Shown: one piece after another, positions 25,999 through 41,794 of the stretch
Layout: every line of letters starts with the position of its first letter
Position numbering within the stretch: the first letter of the stretch is position 1
From: Panulirus ornatus
Lineage: Eukaryota > Arthropoda > Malacostraca > Decapoda > Palinuridae
Assembly: GCF_036320965.1 (NCBI RefSeq)
Contig: NC_092279.1
Location: forward strand, 18,174,741-18,238,740
Direction of reading: 5' to 3'
DNA length: 64,000 nt
The notes under the pieces: model-generated
What the model was told of the DNA's origin: nothing
The model's input: only the letters and a program-made list of their open reading frames with translations
Databases searched by the model: none
Translations under genes and position numbers: made by a program

Positions 25999-28071
25999 CG
26001 ACACGGACCTGACACCAACACAGCCGTACGGGTGACGTGAGAGGAACGGAGGCGTGTTGAAGTGGCTGGCCTCAACTATTACCCCTTTCCCTCACTCTTC
26101 TGTCCTTCCTCAGTACACCCTACTTGCATATAGCCTCAGGCATCTCTCTAATGCTCTGTACGTATGAGGGAACTTTGCACCGCATGGATTTAAACTATGA
26201 GGTGGCTATGCATCCCCAGGATTGGCTACAGTTACGAAAACTAAGGGGGAAAAGACATTATAAGTGATCTAGAACAATATGAAGATGATATGCACCCAGG
26301 TGGATAGAGTGTGATGATTTTTAGGAAATTAAAATCATAGTGGAGTAAAGAGCACTTAGGATACAAAAATGCTGTGGGGGCAAAAAGAGGTTATGACCCC
26401 TGAATATGGCAGGTTAATTAACTTGTCTGAAACATGAAGATGCAAGAGGGGCTGGGTCACGACAACCTGGTCACTTACAAGAACACGTAATCCTGTTGAT
26501 GACCAGAATTATTGATCGTCATGGGGTCAATACCGTTAAAGATATGAAATATCATTCATCATGGCTCGTGATGTTAACAGATAGGAGAAAGAAGGATGTT
26601 TTAAGCAGGATAAAGACTTTGAACGTTTAGAAAAAAAAAAGATTGGTGATATTATCTGGTATACTGAAGAGGGTGATTGGGATAACAAGAGGGTAGTGGA
26701 CTGGGATTCGTGATTAGGGGGGAAATGGGTCCTGGAATAACACATATGGTAAGAGCGGATGAAGGACTCGCCTCACTACACAGACAGACGTAGATGCTAA
26801 TCATGAGAGTCCAAATGATGGGGGGGGGGGAAAAAATACCTTCTGGAAATGATAGATTGATAGTAACCGACTCAAAATGGGCTCAAGGACTGGAAAGAGA
26901 GGATGTTCATGGATAAAAATGTACTTTCCGTACGTGATGTACAATTAAGAATTTAGAAAACATGGAGAAATGGTACTCTTCATAGGGTGGGTACCTGCAA
27001 TGTATTGGATTGACTGGAAATGAACCGACTGACGCGATGGAAAAAGACAAAGACGTTGATGGAATGAAACATATTTTCTTTTGTACGTAGATACACGGAA
27101 CACAAAACAAATGACAAATACATCATCAAAAAAGGAGAACACAAAGAGAAGGATCTATTGGAAAGGGAAATATATATATTACAGAAAAATAGGAAGCATG
27201 AAAACCATGAATTACATAAAATGTGTAATAAATATATATGTATATATCATGTCTATGGATAAGATGAGCGAAAATATAGCATTGTGGCATGATAATAACT
27301 AGGATGGGAAAGTGGAAGGTGAAAATAGAGCAATGTGCGAGAACGATTATAATAAGACTTTTTCGGAAAAAATGAAAATGATCACTAGAGCATCATATAA
27401 AAACAAAAATGTTGAAACACATGGTCTAAATTTAGAGTAAGAGGATAAGTAATGCCAGAAGATTAACAGAATGGCAAAAAAAAAAAAAAAAAATAAATGA
27501 TGTTTTTTTCAAAAAAAAATAAATGATGTTTTTTTCGGCCTTACAAATATTGACATGAAATCTTTACATCTTTTTTTTTTACGTGATGTATTTTGAAGCC
27601 AGTGGGAACTGATGCTACTTGTAATGGAGGCAGCCTACCATACAGTAAATAGGGTCCCAACTCCCTGGGGAAAAAAAAAAAAATAATTCAAGTGAGCTAA
27701 AATCACTTAATCTGTATTTTCCATGTATTCTGGCTCCCTCAGCCTCTGACGTCCCCCCCCAACACACACATAATCAATCGCTGAGGATGATGAACATCCC
27801 ACGCCAGCGCGTTATGCCACCCAGTTTTATCAGGAAAAGGGGAGGGGATGATAAAGGAAGGAAATGATTACAACAACCAGCTTCTGCCAACATCCAACGA
27901 ATGAGATAATTAGGTCAGCGGTCGTCTCCCATCTCCCAACACACCCACATACACAAGACCAGGTTTCCTAACAAGATATTTTTTTTCCTTATTTTTTTCT
28001 TTTTTTTTTCATTATTGGTTCCCCTCTCAAGTTACGTAAGGGGCGGAGGTGGGTGTGTTATTCACAGCCGC

Positions 28072-28138
<67 letters not shown>

Positions 28139-28658
28139 GACCTAAGAACCTAGGCGTCTTGGGTCATCAGTGTTAGCCTCCTTCGGGAGCGAGACGTAAG
28201 TGTATTTCTCGCGAGTCTTCCAACTTTTTCCCTTCTCTTCCTCAACAACAACTATCGTAGCGCCTGATGACCCGAAACTTTGAAAAAAGAAAAAAAAAAA
28301 CAGGAGGATAGAAGTCACTTTCTCTCACGTCCCTGACTTATGTCCTTGTTGAAAAGATCTGTTGCCACACACAGCTGTCAAGTGTTTCTAACTACCCAAT
28401 CATGTTCCTAACGAGTTCAAAGCACGCCATTCCTCTGTCAACACAAGTCTGCTATACTTTATTTCTTTCCACTGAAAAGCTAAAAACAAAAACAAAACAA
28501 AAAATCCCTACCACTAAGGTTCTTGTGTGTTTGGCAATATATGCAATATAGACACTTTTTTCTATCTCCCTTATTGTCAATGGGTGTTGAGGGAGACTGA
28601 GGCACGGTTGATTTGGTCTGGACCAAAGGGCGTCCAGCTTTGAGGTACCATTCCGTCA

Positions 28659-28735
<77 letters not shown>

Positions 28736-29661
28736 CCTTCCACAGATATTCCATTACTATGCTGTGAATTATCGTGTGCATTGGTCCACTTCCCCAAAGG
28801 ACATTACATACATACGTATATATAAGTCTGAGAGACGGGAAATACGAGTGTAAAACTCTCTACCTAACACACATATAGGACTCACACACGTACACACGTA
28901 CAAACACACTGGGACTAGATGCAACTACCTCCCCCCCCCCCCCCAACCCTTCCCTACCTCTCCATTCACCCTTATCTAATTTTTGTTTCTTTTCCGATTC
29001 ACCTTTTTGTGCGTCAGCTGGGATGAGAAAGCGGAGGAGGGGGTGAATTTTTTCCTGGGGGGAAGGGGGGAATTTTTGTTTTCTCCTTTTTTCAGGGGAT
29101 GTTTGTATCACCGGTGCAGTAGAAAAACATCGTACAAGTGTACTACTACTACGAAGCCAAATGCGTGTGTGTGTGTGTGTGTGTGTGTGTGAGTACACAC
29201 AAGGGGTTTACTTGTGTTCCCTGATTATGTACCGTTACATTAATTCCTAAAGAGGAAACAATCTTCCCTTCCGAAGCTCTCATTGTTTAGCCTGATGATA
29301 TGAGGGAGGAGAGTGGAAGGCTTCATCCTCTCTTGCTCTAGCGACATTTGGCAACATTTTCCTATCGCCGGGATTCTGAAACGGGTTCGGATCCTTTGTT
29401 TCAATATCTCTGAATCATTCAAATTCCGAGTGTTAAAGGAATAAACTACCTTGCACATTCGGAGCAATTGGTGACTGCACAGTATGGCAATTATTGGCTG
29501 TCATATTCTGACCTTTGAGATCAGTCTTGACTGTTCTATTTCACTTTCTGATCGTTTAAAGACGCGCGTTCCGACTCCCATGTTTACACTCCGATCACCG
29601 TTAAGTACATATCTATGATTGTCCTCGGAAGTCCATATTCCGATGCAACGATCTCATACAA
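25999..29661. other. Large unassigned interval
   Basis: No gene or known element is recognised. Features are a purine-leaning, AT-rich stretch at 26,150-27,480, two copies of an A-run plus AATAAATGATGTTTTTTTC at 27,478-27,537, (GA)n at 28,073-28,138, (TA)n at 28,660-28,731, a C run at 28,931-28,944 and (GT)n at 29,165-29,191. Frames here stay near 60-115 codons without domains. Confidence 0.5.
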
Positions 29662-29769
29662 ACGAACATGTTTATATTCGTAAAATGGTCGTATGTGATT
29701 GATGTTAATACACGCAAACGAACATGTTTATATTCGTAAAATGGTCGTATGTGACTGAGGCTAATACGC
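29662..29769. repeat. 56-bp tandem duplication
   Basis: Two copies of a 56-bp unit starting CAAACGAACATGTTTATATT lie side by side. They differ at about five positions near the right end of the unit, so this is a fairly recent local duplication. Confidence 0.9.
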
Positions 29770-32700
29770 GTCCTAGATCAAAGAATAAAATCTTGATCGA
29801 TGGGTTCACTATGCGCGTTTGGGTTCATAAACAGAATCGTCTGAACACAACCCTTTTAGCGACAAGGGTTCATAATCCGAGGGTAGCGCTCCCAACTGGA
29901 TTGTCTGGGTTCATTTTCTTTTTTTTTTCATGATCCCCCCTTTTTATTTCATGACATACATTTTATCATCAAGGAGCGACTAACAAAACTGTGAATAACA
30001 CCTAACGGTAAGCTAAAATGATTAGATGCATTATGAGATCTTTCATAAATTACATTTTCTAACCTGAGCTGGTTACTCATCATCGTGTTTATAGGATTAT
30101 ATGCAACATATCCAAAATATGATGTGATCAGCGCTAGGTATTCATCTCTATGTCAGTCTCAATTTCAGTGTAATATACCATGGCCCCCACCATATATGAA
30201 AAATGCATAAGATTAAAACCATCCAAAGCTGGAGTTAACGTAAGACTGGTAAATACTGATATAACTTACATGAGATCAAACGATTATAAATTCTAATATG
30301 AAAAGACAGTATGATCTCGTAATATTCAAATGGTAATCTCCACTTTAGTGAGCTTAGATGGAAATTATGCAAAGACTTAAAAAAGAATACATAAATGTGG
30401 TGCCGTAATATTACCTCAACCTCATCTGCGTAGCCTATTATATATACTTGCTCTCTTAAAAACACATTTCATTTTCCCCTTTCTACCTCACTCCTGCTCT
30501 TCCATTTTCTTCTTCTTTTTCATCACTCAAACGTAATCTCCAAATGCGATTCACACGGTTCACCCATCTTGTCTCATTTTTCATCCTCACAATAATTACC
30601 CATGTGTAATTTACCGTAGGTCCGTTGAAGCTACAATCTATATAACAGCAAGGTTCTCGTTAACAACTTTTATTTACATAACGAACTATGAATTAATCAC
30701 TTGAAAACACGACGGCATCACACCGTATCGAAGGCGTAACCTTGCACGAAGCCTACCCGGTCATTTTTATATCCTCAGACGAAATCACAGGCTCGTTCCA
30801 TCGTTCACTGGTTTGCAAAATATGGTAATGAACGACAACAAAGGACATTACAACCTTTCGTATCATCGATTCATTACGATTCATAAGAAACGACATTGTA
30901 AGAATTCTATTATTACTGATCACCAAAATTGGCACTTCGAAGAACTACTCCGAGCTATATACGTAACTGAATGTAATGTCTCAAGATATTCATAATTTGT
31001 ATTCTTCTTGTTTAAATTCTCTCAAAATATAGTATAAACTCCTTTATGGTAAAGTAACAATGGGGGGAGGTTAAGACCAATTTGGCGTAGAGTCGAGATG
31101 TGTGTGCTTAGGTATAACCAGGCTAATTGGTTCAACAAGGATGCCAACTTGCAAACGACCCGCAAGCATCCGATACAATCAATCCTGTAATTAATTCTGT
31201 CACAGCACTTAAACAAATACTAATGTATTACTCTCCAGAGCATGGATATATATATATCTATGCAGCAATTTCATGTTTGATATTAAACATCAAAGATTAT
31301 GTTACCAAGTACACAGCCGTAGGAACAATAAGGAATAGAAGTTCTTTGATAATTACATTACATTAGTCTCTCCTTTTCGGTTCGATATAAAGTGTTTTAC
31401 CTCTTTCAATATCAAATTTACCTCCGTCCCCCCACCATCTAATTTCCCAGCATTACGTTAATATCTCTGGGACTCAGAACCACCATCTTCTCTGTAATCT
31501 TTCCCAAAACTACTTGATAAAACAGCGATTGAATTTACCTTTATGATATGGGACAACAACCCTCCCTGCACACAGACACTCAGACACACGCATACAGGAA
31601 CATCGCCAAAGGTAAACTAAGCAAAAAGTAATGAGCGAAGTGTGAACGCCAATTACTGCCAGATACTTCCATATCAATGCCATCTATTGAGAAGACTCAA
31701 AACTACAGGTCCATTGTAAGCTAGATAGCCTATTATTACTTTTAACAACGATGTGCTACCCGGCCATTTGGCTACAAGCTTAGAAATAAATGATTTCATC
31801 TTTCCAAACAAGTTGCATAAATTATGGAACACCTCACTGGCGTGTGTCCCGCGCGCGCCAACAAGCCTAACCTAACAACTCGCTTCGTCACTGAATTACG
31901 CCGACCTAAGAATACTACAGGAAATTGAAGGTAAATATTGAGGTATCTGCTCACTGGCATGGAGGGCACAGTGAGGGAAGAAGTGTCCACGCTGCCGAGG
32001 CTTCAAGTGCGAGACGTTGAACGACGGAGGAGAGGGGGTGAGGGGTGATGGTGCTGCCAGACGAAGAATATATACAAAAGGAAGGTAAACAGCTTCAAAC
32101 CACTGGGTCGTTTCGAGGTTGTTTGTGACGTTGGAAAACATCAAAGGAGTATGAGTATAAAATGCATGGTTGGACGAGAAATACCTGCAAGCTATATATG
32201 AAAATACATATCATCTGTCGACCTGAAGCGAAAGTAACAGTCATTTTTTCATTGTGTTGTTTTCATCATCTACAATTGGTCATATATTCCAGGTGTTGAC
32301 AACCCTGTTGAAGAGAAATACTGTGGCCTATCTGAAGCGAAACAATTTGCCCACAAGAATGTGTCCACTACCAGAGCAAAATTAGACGAACTTGACCTTT
32401 GATCGTTTGAAATACTTTTGACGAATTATCTTTGAGCCCTCTAGCTTCTAGCCTAGTCTAGCCTGAACTGGGTGTTGTTTGGTACGAAAACTGTCCTCGG
32501 TGAGGCGTTGCTAAATAGGGAGAATATCTTGGGGTGGTATCAGAATGGGGAGAGTGCCGAGAATTAAGTGGTTACATGGGGAGTGTATATCAAGATTTAT
32601 GATCCGTATGATATCGGCGTAAGTGATGAAAAGGAGACAGACTAAATGTTGGTAGAAAGTACAGCAACCTTATAAGAGGAATATCAAGACTAAAACTGAA

Positions 32701-33929
32701 CACTGGAGTTCTGTATAGAAATTATTTGAAGGTAACCACGATTATAGTTACCCTCTAAACATTTAACATTTTCTGTAATATTTCTCAGACCATCATCAGT
32801 TCGACTCATTCTCTGTAACCTCAGGTGATAACATGACATATTATTATATGTTTAAAGCTGTAAAAAAAAAAAAAAATCCTTCTAATTAAGCCACGTTGAC
32901 AAAGACTACATAAATGTTATAATGGAACAGTAATATACGTCGTATGTGCTGCATGTTGCATATATTTGTATAAAAGCAGGATTAATAATCCCATATTCGT
33001 ATAGAATTTTCTGATGGGGGAGAGAGCGAGAGAGAGTGTGTGTGTGTGTGTGTTGAAAGAGGCCCCAAGTAACGGACTGAAGTCCACATTCTGGCTGGAG
33101 CCTTAGTCGAAGTAACTAAGAAAGTTAAAGTGAGGTAGAAAAAAAAAAACGAGGAAAAAAAAATTATGCTGAGAATTCTATAGGGAGTGGGACATGTCCC
33201 CCTCTTTCTTTTTTTCTTAAAGAAAGTCAGGTCGCTGTAGATGTTAAGAGAAACGTGACGTGGGTCAAGAATTGTGAAGCTTCGAGGTATAAGGAAAGAG
33301 ATATAACAATGGCCTAATTTTAGACTTGCCAGCATTCATGTGACGCACTCATTTGCTCAGTTTTACGTGGTCTAGCAAACGGTTCGGTACACACTCTGCT
33401 AGCGCACGAGAGCGGAAACCCCAAATACCTGTATTAGAGAGGACCAAAATCGTGGAATAAGGCACCTAGGTGGGCCAAACTTCACAAAGTCAAACTGGGA
33501 GAATGGATGAATCGGATTACTTTGGACTTAACTGTCTAGTAAGTATCTAGAGCTAAGACCTCTCCATTGAAGACATTAATCCTTTTGTATAATGGGAAGA
33601 GCTGTTTCCAAGAAAAGAATTCATGGCATCTGAAGAGCTCCCAATTTCTTAAAGGCAGAGGTTTTCCTTTTGAGACATGTTGTTCACGTCAGGATGGGGG
33701 GAGTTGAAACGTCAAAGATCTATCTTTTGAGGACTTTGGCACAAGATCGTAATGAGGAGACCATCTACACATGGTGCGCAATTGCTTTACTAAAGAAGAC
33801 ATTACGACTGTTTTCATGTAACTGTTTACTAAAGGCAAAATTCTACTGCTTAATACAAATTAACAGTATTCAGAGACTGTGGTAGATGGTGACACTCTGT
33901 TACAGGAAATAATTACCTCAGAAAGACCT
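29770..33929. other. Large unassigned AT-rich interval
   Basis: Few microsatellites occur here; the clearest is a compound GA/GT run at about 33,019-33,053. No host exon could be supported. A block near 32,085-32,130 (ACCACTGGGTCGTTTCGAGG) recurs at about 42,953-42,972 with one difference, so part of this interval may be an unidentified dispersed element. Confidence 0.45.
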
Positions 33930-34200
33930 GGAATACCTCATCACACCAGACGACAACCTTAACACCACCCTGGAACAACAACGAAGTCACACCACATGAT
34001 AACGTCACACCAGATGTTGACCCAAAGGCGTACTGGAACAACTACTTATACCAAATGATCGCCCAAAGAAGACCTGGAACATCCAGACACACCGGTCGAC
34101 AACCTCCACGACTACCTGGAAGAACGAGTTACACCGGATAATAACCCTCCAGGAAGACAAGGAGCATCCAGTCAATGTCAGATACCTCGAGGAAACCAGG
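33930..34200. repeat. Degenerate AC-rich minisatellite
   Basis: The words CCTGGAA, TCACACCAGA/CACACCGG and GACAACCT recur at roughly 55-60 bp spacing about four to five times. Units are strongly diverged. Confidence 0.5.
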
Positions 34201-34314
34201 GATCTGGAACGTCAGAAGTTAAGTTCTTATCCATTATATAGTGTTGTCAATTGTAACCCGAGCGCCAAAGATGTTATTTCTATCGTGTGTGGAGAGGGGA
34301 AATACGTTGGCTTG

Positions 34315-34600
34315 TTCCTCTGTCCCTTCCCTGCGGGTTGTGATGGGTCCCTGGAACGAGACGGGAGTCATTTGTGGCACCGTGGCAAGTCACAGAACGA
34401 GACGGAAGTCATTACTCTATATGTCAGGTCTTGAAACGTGATGGATGTCATTTGTTGCATTATGACGGAGTCCTGGAACGATAGACGGCTGTCATATGTG
34501 GCGCTATGACAGGTCCTGGAACGAGGCGGCTGTCGCGTGTGGCGCTATGACAGGTCCCGGAGCGAGACGGATGTCATCTATGACAAGTCCTGGAAGCCTT
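34315..34600. repeat. 41-bp minisatellite, about six degenerate copies
   Basis: The unit is GTCCTGGAACGAGGCGGCTG then TCGCGTGTGGCGCTATGACAG. The best copies are at about 34,510-34,592, with older units to the left where ACGAGACGG and AGTCATT recur. Confidence 0.75.
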
Positions 34601-34746
34601 TTCGTCAGTTGTCAGCGCCGCCGTGGGACCTACTCCTTTTTCCACGCGTTATGAAGGAGAAATCTGAATTTTGTTTTGGTTGTCCGAGTTGTTAGGAATG
34701 GGTGAGAGCGTTGCTTGTCCTCTCTCGTGAGCGCTGTCTTAGAACT

Positions 34747-34811
<65 letters not shown>

Positions 34812-35103
34812 ATCGCTATTTACCTTCCATTTGTAGCACTTGGCAAAGCAAACCCCAGAGAGGTACCCTTCGTCAGGAGGGTCGAGTTCCTCCTCCCTGG
34901 GGAGCCCCTGAGTCTTGACTTCTGTAGTCAGCAGTGGGAGGTCGGGCAGACACACTACCAGGGGGGCCTGGCCAGATCTGTCTCCAGGATTCGGCCAGAT
35001 GAGGAGAGCAAGAAATTGGAGGAGTTTCAGAAAATATTCTTTTGTCTGGTTATCCGCATCGCCGGATTACAGGAAGCGAGTGAGGGAAGGGGAAATGAGA
35101 GGA

Positions 35104-35172
<69 letters not shown>

Positions 35173-36031
35173 AGAGAAGGAGGGTGAGAGACATACAAAC
35201 AGCTTCAAACATCCAAACTACATTAAGTAAACAGCCTTAATACTCCTATATCTACAAACTACACTTGCCACATCTCTACAACTGAAATCGCCAGATACAT
35301 CTACCGACGCAACTACAACAGCACACATCACCATCTCTACAACTAAGACAACCGATACCACCGCATGAACGTCCCTCCCAGCTACAACCGCATCCACAAC
35401 TCTCTCCCCCGTGTGACGGGTCTCCTCCGGCGGAGGAACCTGCCCTGGGCTCCACCTCGCCTTTACCGCGAACACGATCGTGAACTACGGTACCCGCTCG
35501 GTGGAAAGTGTCCTCCGATACACATGTACCTAACGTCGCCCGGAGGGGTTCTTACGCCTTCCCGACCTCACTCGGTTCCTCTTGGTTTGTTGGGAGGTCG
35601 GTCGGAGGGCACACTGACGGAGGAAAAGGAGGGAGGTTGGGGGAAACCTCTTACGCCAACGAGGACGAAGTGGTCACGCTGACTCGGAGTCAAAGGGGGT
35701 TAGATTTCACAGTATATAAGAATGTGGTTGGAAGGGTACGTCCGGTAAGGGTGGGAGGTCGTCGCATCAACAAGGATATCTAAGGTTAATCGCGCAAGTC
35801 GATTTAGAGTATGATATATCGGTAATGGGTGAGGTCATAGGTCACCCCGAGAGGCGAACCTGACACTAAGGAATGGGGGGGTCAGAGATTAGACCAGTGA
35901 TGGTGTTGGAGGTCAGAGGGGGCGACAGGGGGTCAGAAGTCACACCGGTGAAGGAGGAGTCAGAAATCACAAAGGAGGGTTAGGACAGAGGTCTGAGATC
36001 AGGTCGGCGAGGGGATGGCGAGATATACCGG
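34601..36031. other. Unassigned DNA with two (GA)n tracts
   Basis: (GA)n runs lie at 34,748-34,808 and 35,105-35,169. The GC-richer stretch at 35,360-35,780 carries two overlapping frames of about 100 codons with no recognisable domain. From 35,820 GGTCA and AGGTCACACCGGTAAGG-like words recur loosely. Confidence 0.45.
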
Positions 36032-36118
36032 TAAGGGGTCACAGGTCATCGGGAATCAAGAGGTTAAGGCTTCAGTAAGGGGTCACAGGTCATAAAGAAT
36101 CAAGAGGTCAAAGGCTTC
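36032..36118. repeat. 43-bp tandem duplication
   Basis: Two copies of AAGGGGTCACAGGTCAT plus GAATCAAGAGGT and AAGGCTTC sit in tandem with a few differences. Confidence 0.8.
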
Positions 36119-36794
36119 TAGAAGGAGGGCAAGAAAATGTCATAAGCGTTCATAAGAAATGAGAAGAGAAAAACGAGACGCTGCATAAGATGATACAAAC
36201 ATATTATGGACACCTGAGGAACGAGACTTTTATCCTCTGATCTTGAGAGATCCTCTTGGTGGGCGATTCTCTACGAGTTATTCATCCGTCAAAATTGCTC
36301 CAACAGTATCTCTTAATCATACCTAACTGTCGCTCGTGCCTTAACGAGGTAACGTCGGAGTCAGACGGACAGGGACTTCATCTGCATAAATCCACTCTCA
36401 GACAGTTCATGTACGTCGAGATTACTATCTGTTGCCACGCCTCACGGCCTACTCCATGTTTTACCTTGACCTCATCCTATGTCCTGGTTAAATTCATTAG
36501 CATCACTACAGCCCCTCGTCCATACCCCTTGCCCATATATCAAGTCGATCTAGTTCGTTCTTTCTCATGGATGCTTCTCATCCTCCTCAACGTTGACGCC
36601 CCGATACCCCAAAGCTTCCTTCATATAGCCTTCAGTCTCTTCCTCAGTCTCCCTTCCTCTTTGCTTCCTACACTTCCAATACTTTGATCTTCTCTTTCAA
36701 TCCATGTTCACTTACCCCTCTCCATGTTCCCAGACCATATCTCAAATGTAATCTTATCTGTAAAAACATTATTTCCCTTCACTCGTGACTGATG
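36119..36794. other. Unassigned DNA
   Basis: A 143-codon plus frame (36,256-36,687) crosses this interval. I see hydrophobic and Ser/Leu-rich stretches but no domain or family resemblance, and no neighbours to support it, so I do not call a gene. Confidence 0.4.
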
Positions 36795-36905
36795 GCAGGT
36801 TGGGTGTTTAAGCCCTGTGCTGTCGACAAAATGCCAGGGTCACTGAGGTCGTCTAAGTCACGTTACATCCACCAACCAAAAATCTTTAACACCTTCAAGT
36901 TTTGA
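36795..36905 (+). mobile_element. Dispersed repeat DR-D, copy 4
   Basis: It shares ATGCCAGGGTCACTGAGG-type sequence near 36,831, TTACATCCACCAACCAAAAA at 36,863-36,882 and ATCTTTAACACCTTCAAG at 36,883-36,900 with copy 2. It stops abruptly after TTTTG. Confidence 0.6.
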
Positions 36906-40320
<3,415 letters not shown>

Positions 40321-40323
<3 letters not shown>

Positions 40324-40680
40324 GTTCCTATGAGTCCACGGGGAAAATGAAACACAAGTTCCTAAGTGCACTTTCGTGTAATAATCACATCATCAGGGGA
40401 GATACAGAAATACAACAATCAGTTGATATACAACGAAGAAACGTAGCTAGGACGCCCTTTGGCAAGCAAGTGATTGTCTGTCTTGGACAATTACGCGTTT
40501 ACCAAATGGCGTCCTGGCTACGTCTCTTCGCTGTATATCAACTGACTTATTTCTTTCTTGTATCTCCTATGATGATGTGATTATTACACGAAAGTGCACT
40601 AGGGAACTTATCGTGTTTCATTTTCGCCGTGGACTCATAGGAATATACTTGATCACGCGAAAAATTCACCCTTTCTAATA
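40321..40680. mobile_element. Palindromic foldback element, type 2, long form
   Basis: About 325 bp fold into one long hairpin. The left arm runs from TTCCTATGAGTCCACGGGG, AAAATGAAACACAAGTTCC, TAAGTGCACTTTCGTGTAAT and AATCACATCATCAGG to GACGCCCTTTGGC. It is mirrored by the right arm CCAAATGGCGTCC ... CATCATAG-type sequence ... GTGCACTAGGGAACTT ... CGTGGACTCATAGGAATA. The centre ATTGTCTGTCTTGGACAAT is itself a small stem-loop. A right flank of about 35 bp (CTTGATCACGCGAAAAATTC) is also found, inverted, at 12,726-12,758. No transposase is present. A non-autonomous foldback or MITE is the best fit. Confidence 0.85.
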
Positions 40681-40692
40681 TCTATCTATCTA

Positions 40693-40772
<80 letters not shown>
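40677..40772. repeat. (TATC)n and (TA)n tract
   Basis: About five TATC units pass into roughly 75 bp of TA repeats. It separates the foldback from the 3' end of the minus-strand LINE copy. Confidence 0.95.
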
Positions 40773-41353
40773 ATTTTTTTTTTCTTTGTCGCTGTCTCCC
40801 GCGTTTGCGAGGTAGCGCAAGGAAACAGACGAAAGAAATGGCCCAACCCACCCCCATACACATGTATATACATACACGTCCACACACGCAAATATACATA
40901 CCTACACAGCTTTTCATGGTTTACCCCAGACGCTTCACATGCCCTGATTCAATCCACAGACAGCACGTCAACCCCGGTATACCACATCGCTCCAATTCAC
41001 TCTATTCCTTGCCCTCCTTTCACCCTCCTGCATGTTCAGGCCCCGATCACACAAAATCTTTTTCACTCCATCTTTCCACCTCCAATTTGGTCTCCCACTT
41101 CTCCTCGTTCCCTCCACCTCCGACACATATATCCTCTTGGTCAATCTTTCCTCACTCATTCTCTCCATGTGCCCAAACCATTTCAAAACACCCTCTTCTG
41201 CTCTCTCAACCACGCTCTTTTTATTTCCACACATCTCTCTTACCCTTACGTTACTTACTCGATCAAACCACCTCACACCACACATTGTCCTCAAACATCT
41301 CATTTCCAGCACATCCATCCATAGCCCACGCCTCGCAACCATACAACATTGTT
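40773..41353 (-). mobile_element. LINE-1F copy A (5'-truncated, frameshifted)
   Basis: On the minus strand the coding end is open from about 41,320 to its stop at 40,965-40,967 and gives the MDVLEMRCLRTMCGV, WFGHMERMSEERLTKR, RRSGRPNWRWKDGV and NRVNWSDVVYRG motifs of the reverse transcriptase C-terminus. Compared with the other copies, 20 bp are missing near 41,316, next to a GGAT word present on both sides, which shifts the frame within the WAMDRVVRRRMDV region. The untranslated tail ends with the stem-loop at 40,790-40,817, a T run (A-rich tail on the minus strand) and (TA)n. The 5' end breaks off at ACATTGTT near 41,353. Confidence 0.9.
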
Positions 41354-41403
<50 letters not shown>

Positions 41404-41652
41404 CCCTGGGGATAGGGGATTAAGAATACTTCCCACGTATTCCCTGCGTGTCGTAGAAGGCGACTAAAATGGGAGAGAGCGGGGGGGCTGGAAATCCTCC
41501 CCTCTCGTTTTTTTTTTTTTTAATTTTCCAAAAGAAGGAACAGAGGGGGCCAGGTGAGGATATTCCAAAAAAGGCCCAGTCCTCTGTTCTTAACGCTACC
41601 TCGCTAACGCGGGAAATGGCAAATAGTTTAAAAAAAGAAAAAAATAAAAAAT

Positions 41653-41723
<71 letters not shown>
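41354..41723 (+). mobile_element. HP-SINE copy 3 between two (TA)n tracts
   Basis: After (TA)n at 41,357-41,401 comes ATCCCTGGGGATAGGGG, CACGTATTCCCTGCGTGTCG, a T run at 41,509-41,522, AGGCCCAGTCCTCTGTTCTT and the stem-loop at 41,594-41,621. An A-rich tail and (TA)n at 41,657-41,723 follow. The last outer base pair of the stem is lost (GGCA for GGCG). It lies head to head with LINE copy A. Confidence 0.85.
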
Positions 41724-41726
<3 letters not shown>

Positions 41727-41794
41727 AAAAAGAAAACTGCTGGGCAACTACTGCAGCTTCAAACTGACACTGAAGTGGGGATGTCCGAATGGCA

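Noticed and set aside
35365..35783. Overlapping 91-105 codon frames in a GC-richer stretch
   Set aside because: No family resemblance, no splice signals I could support, and two frames compete over the same bases.
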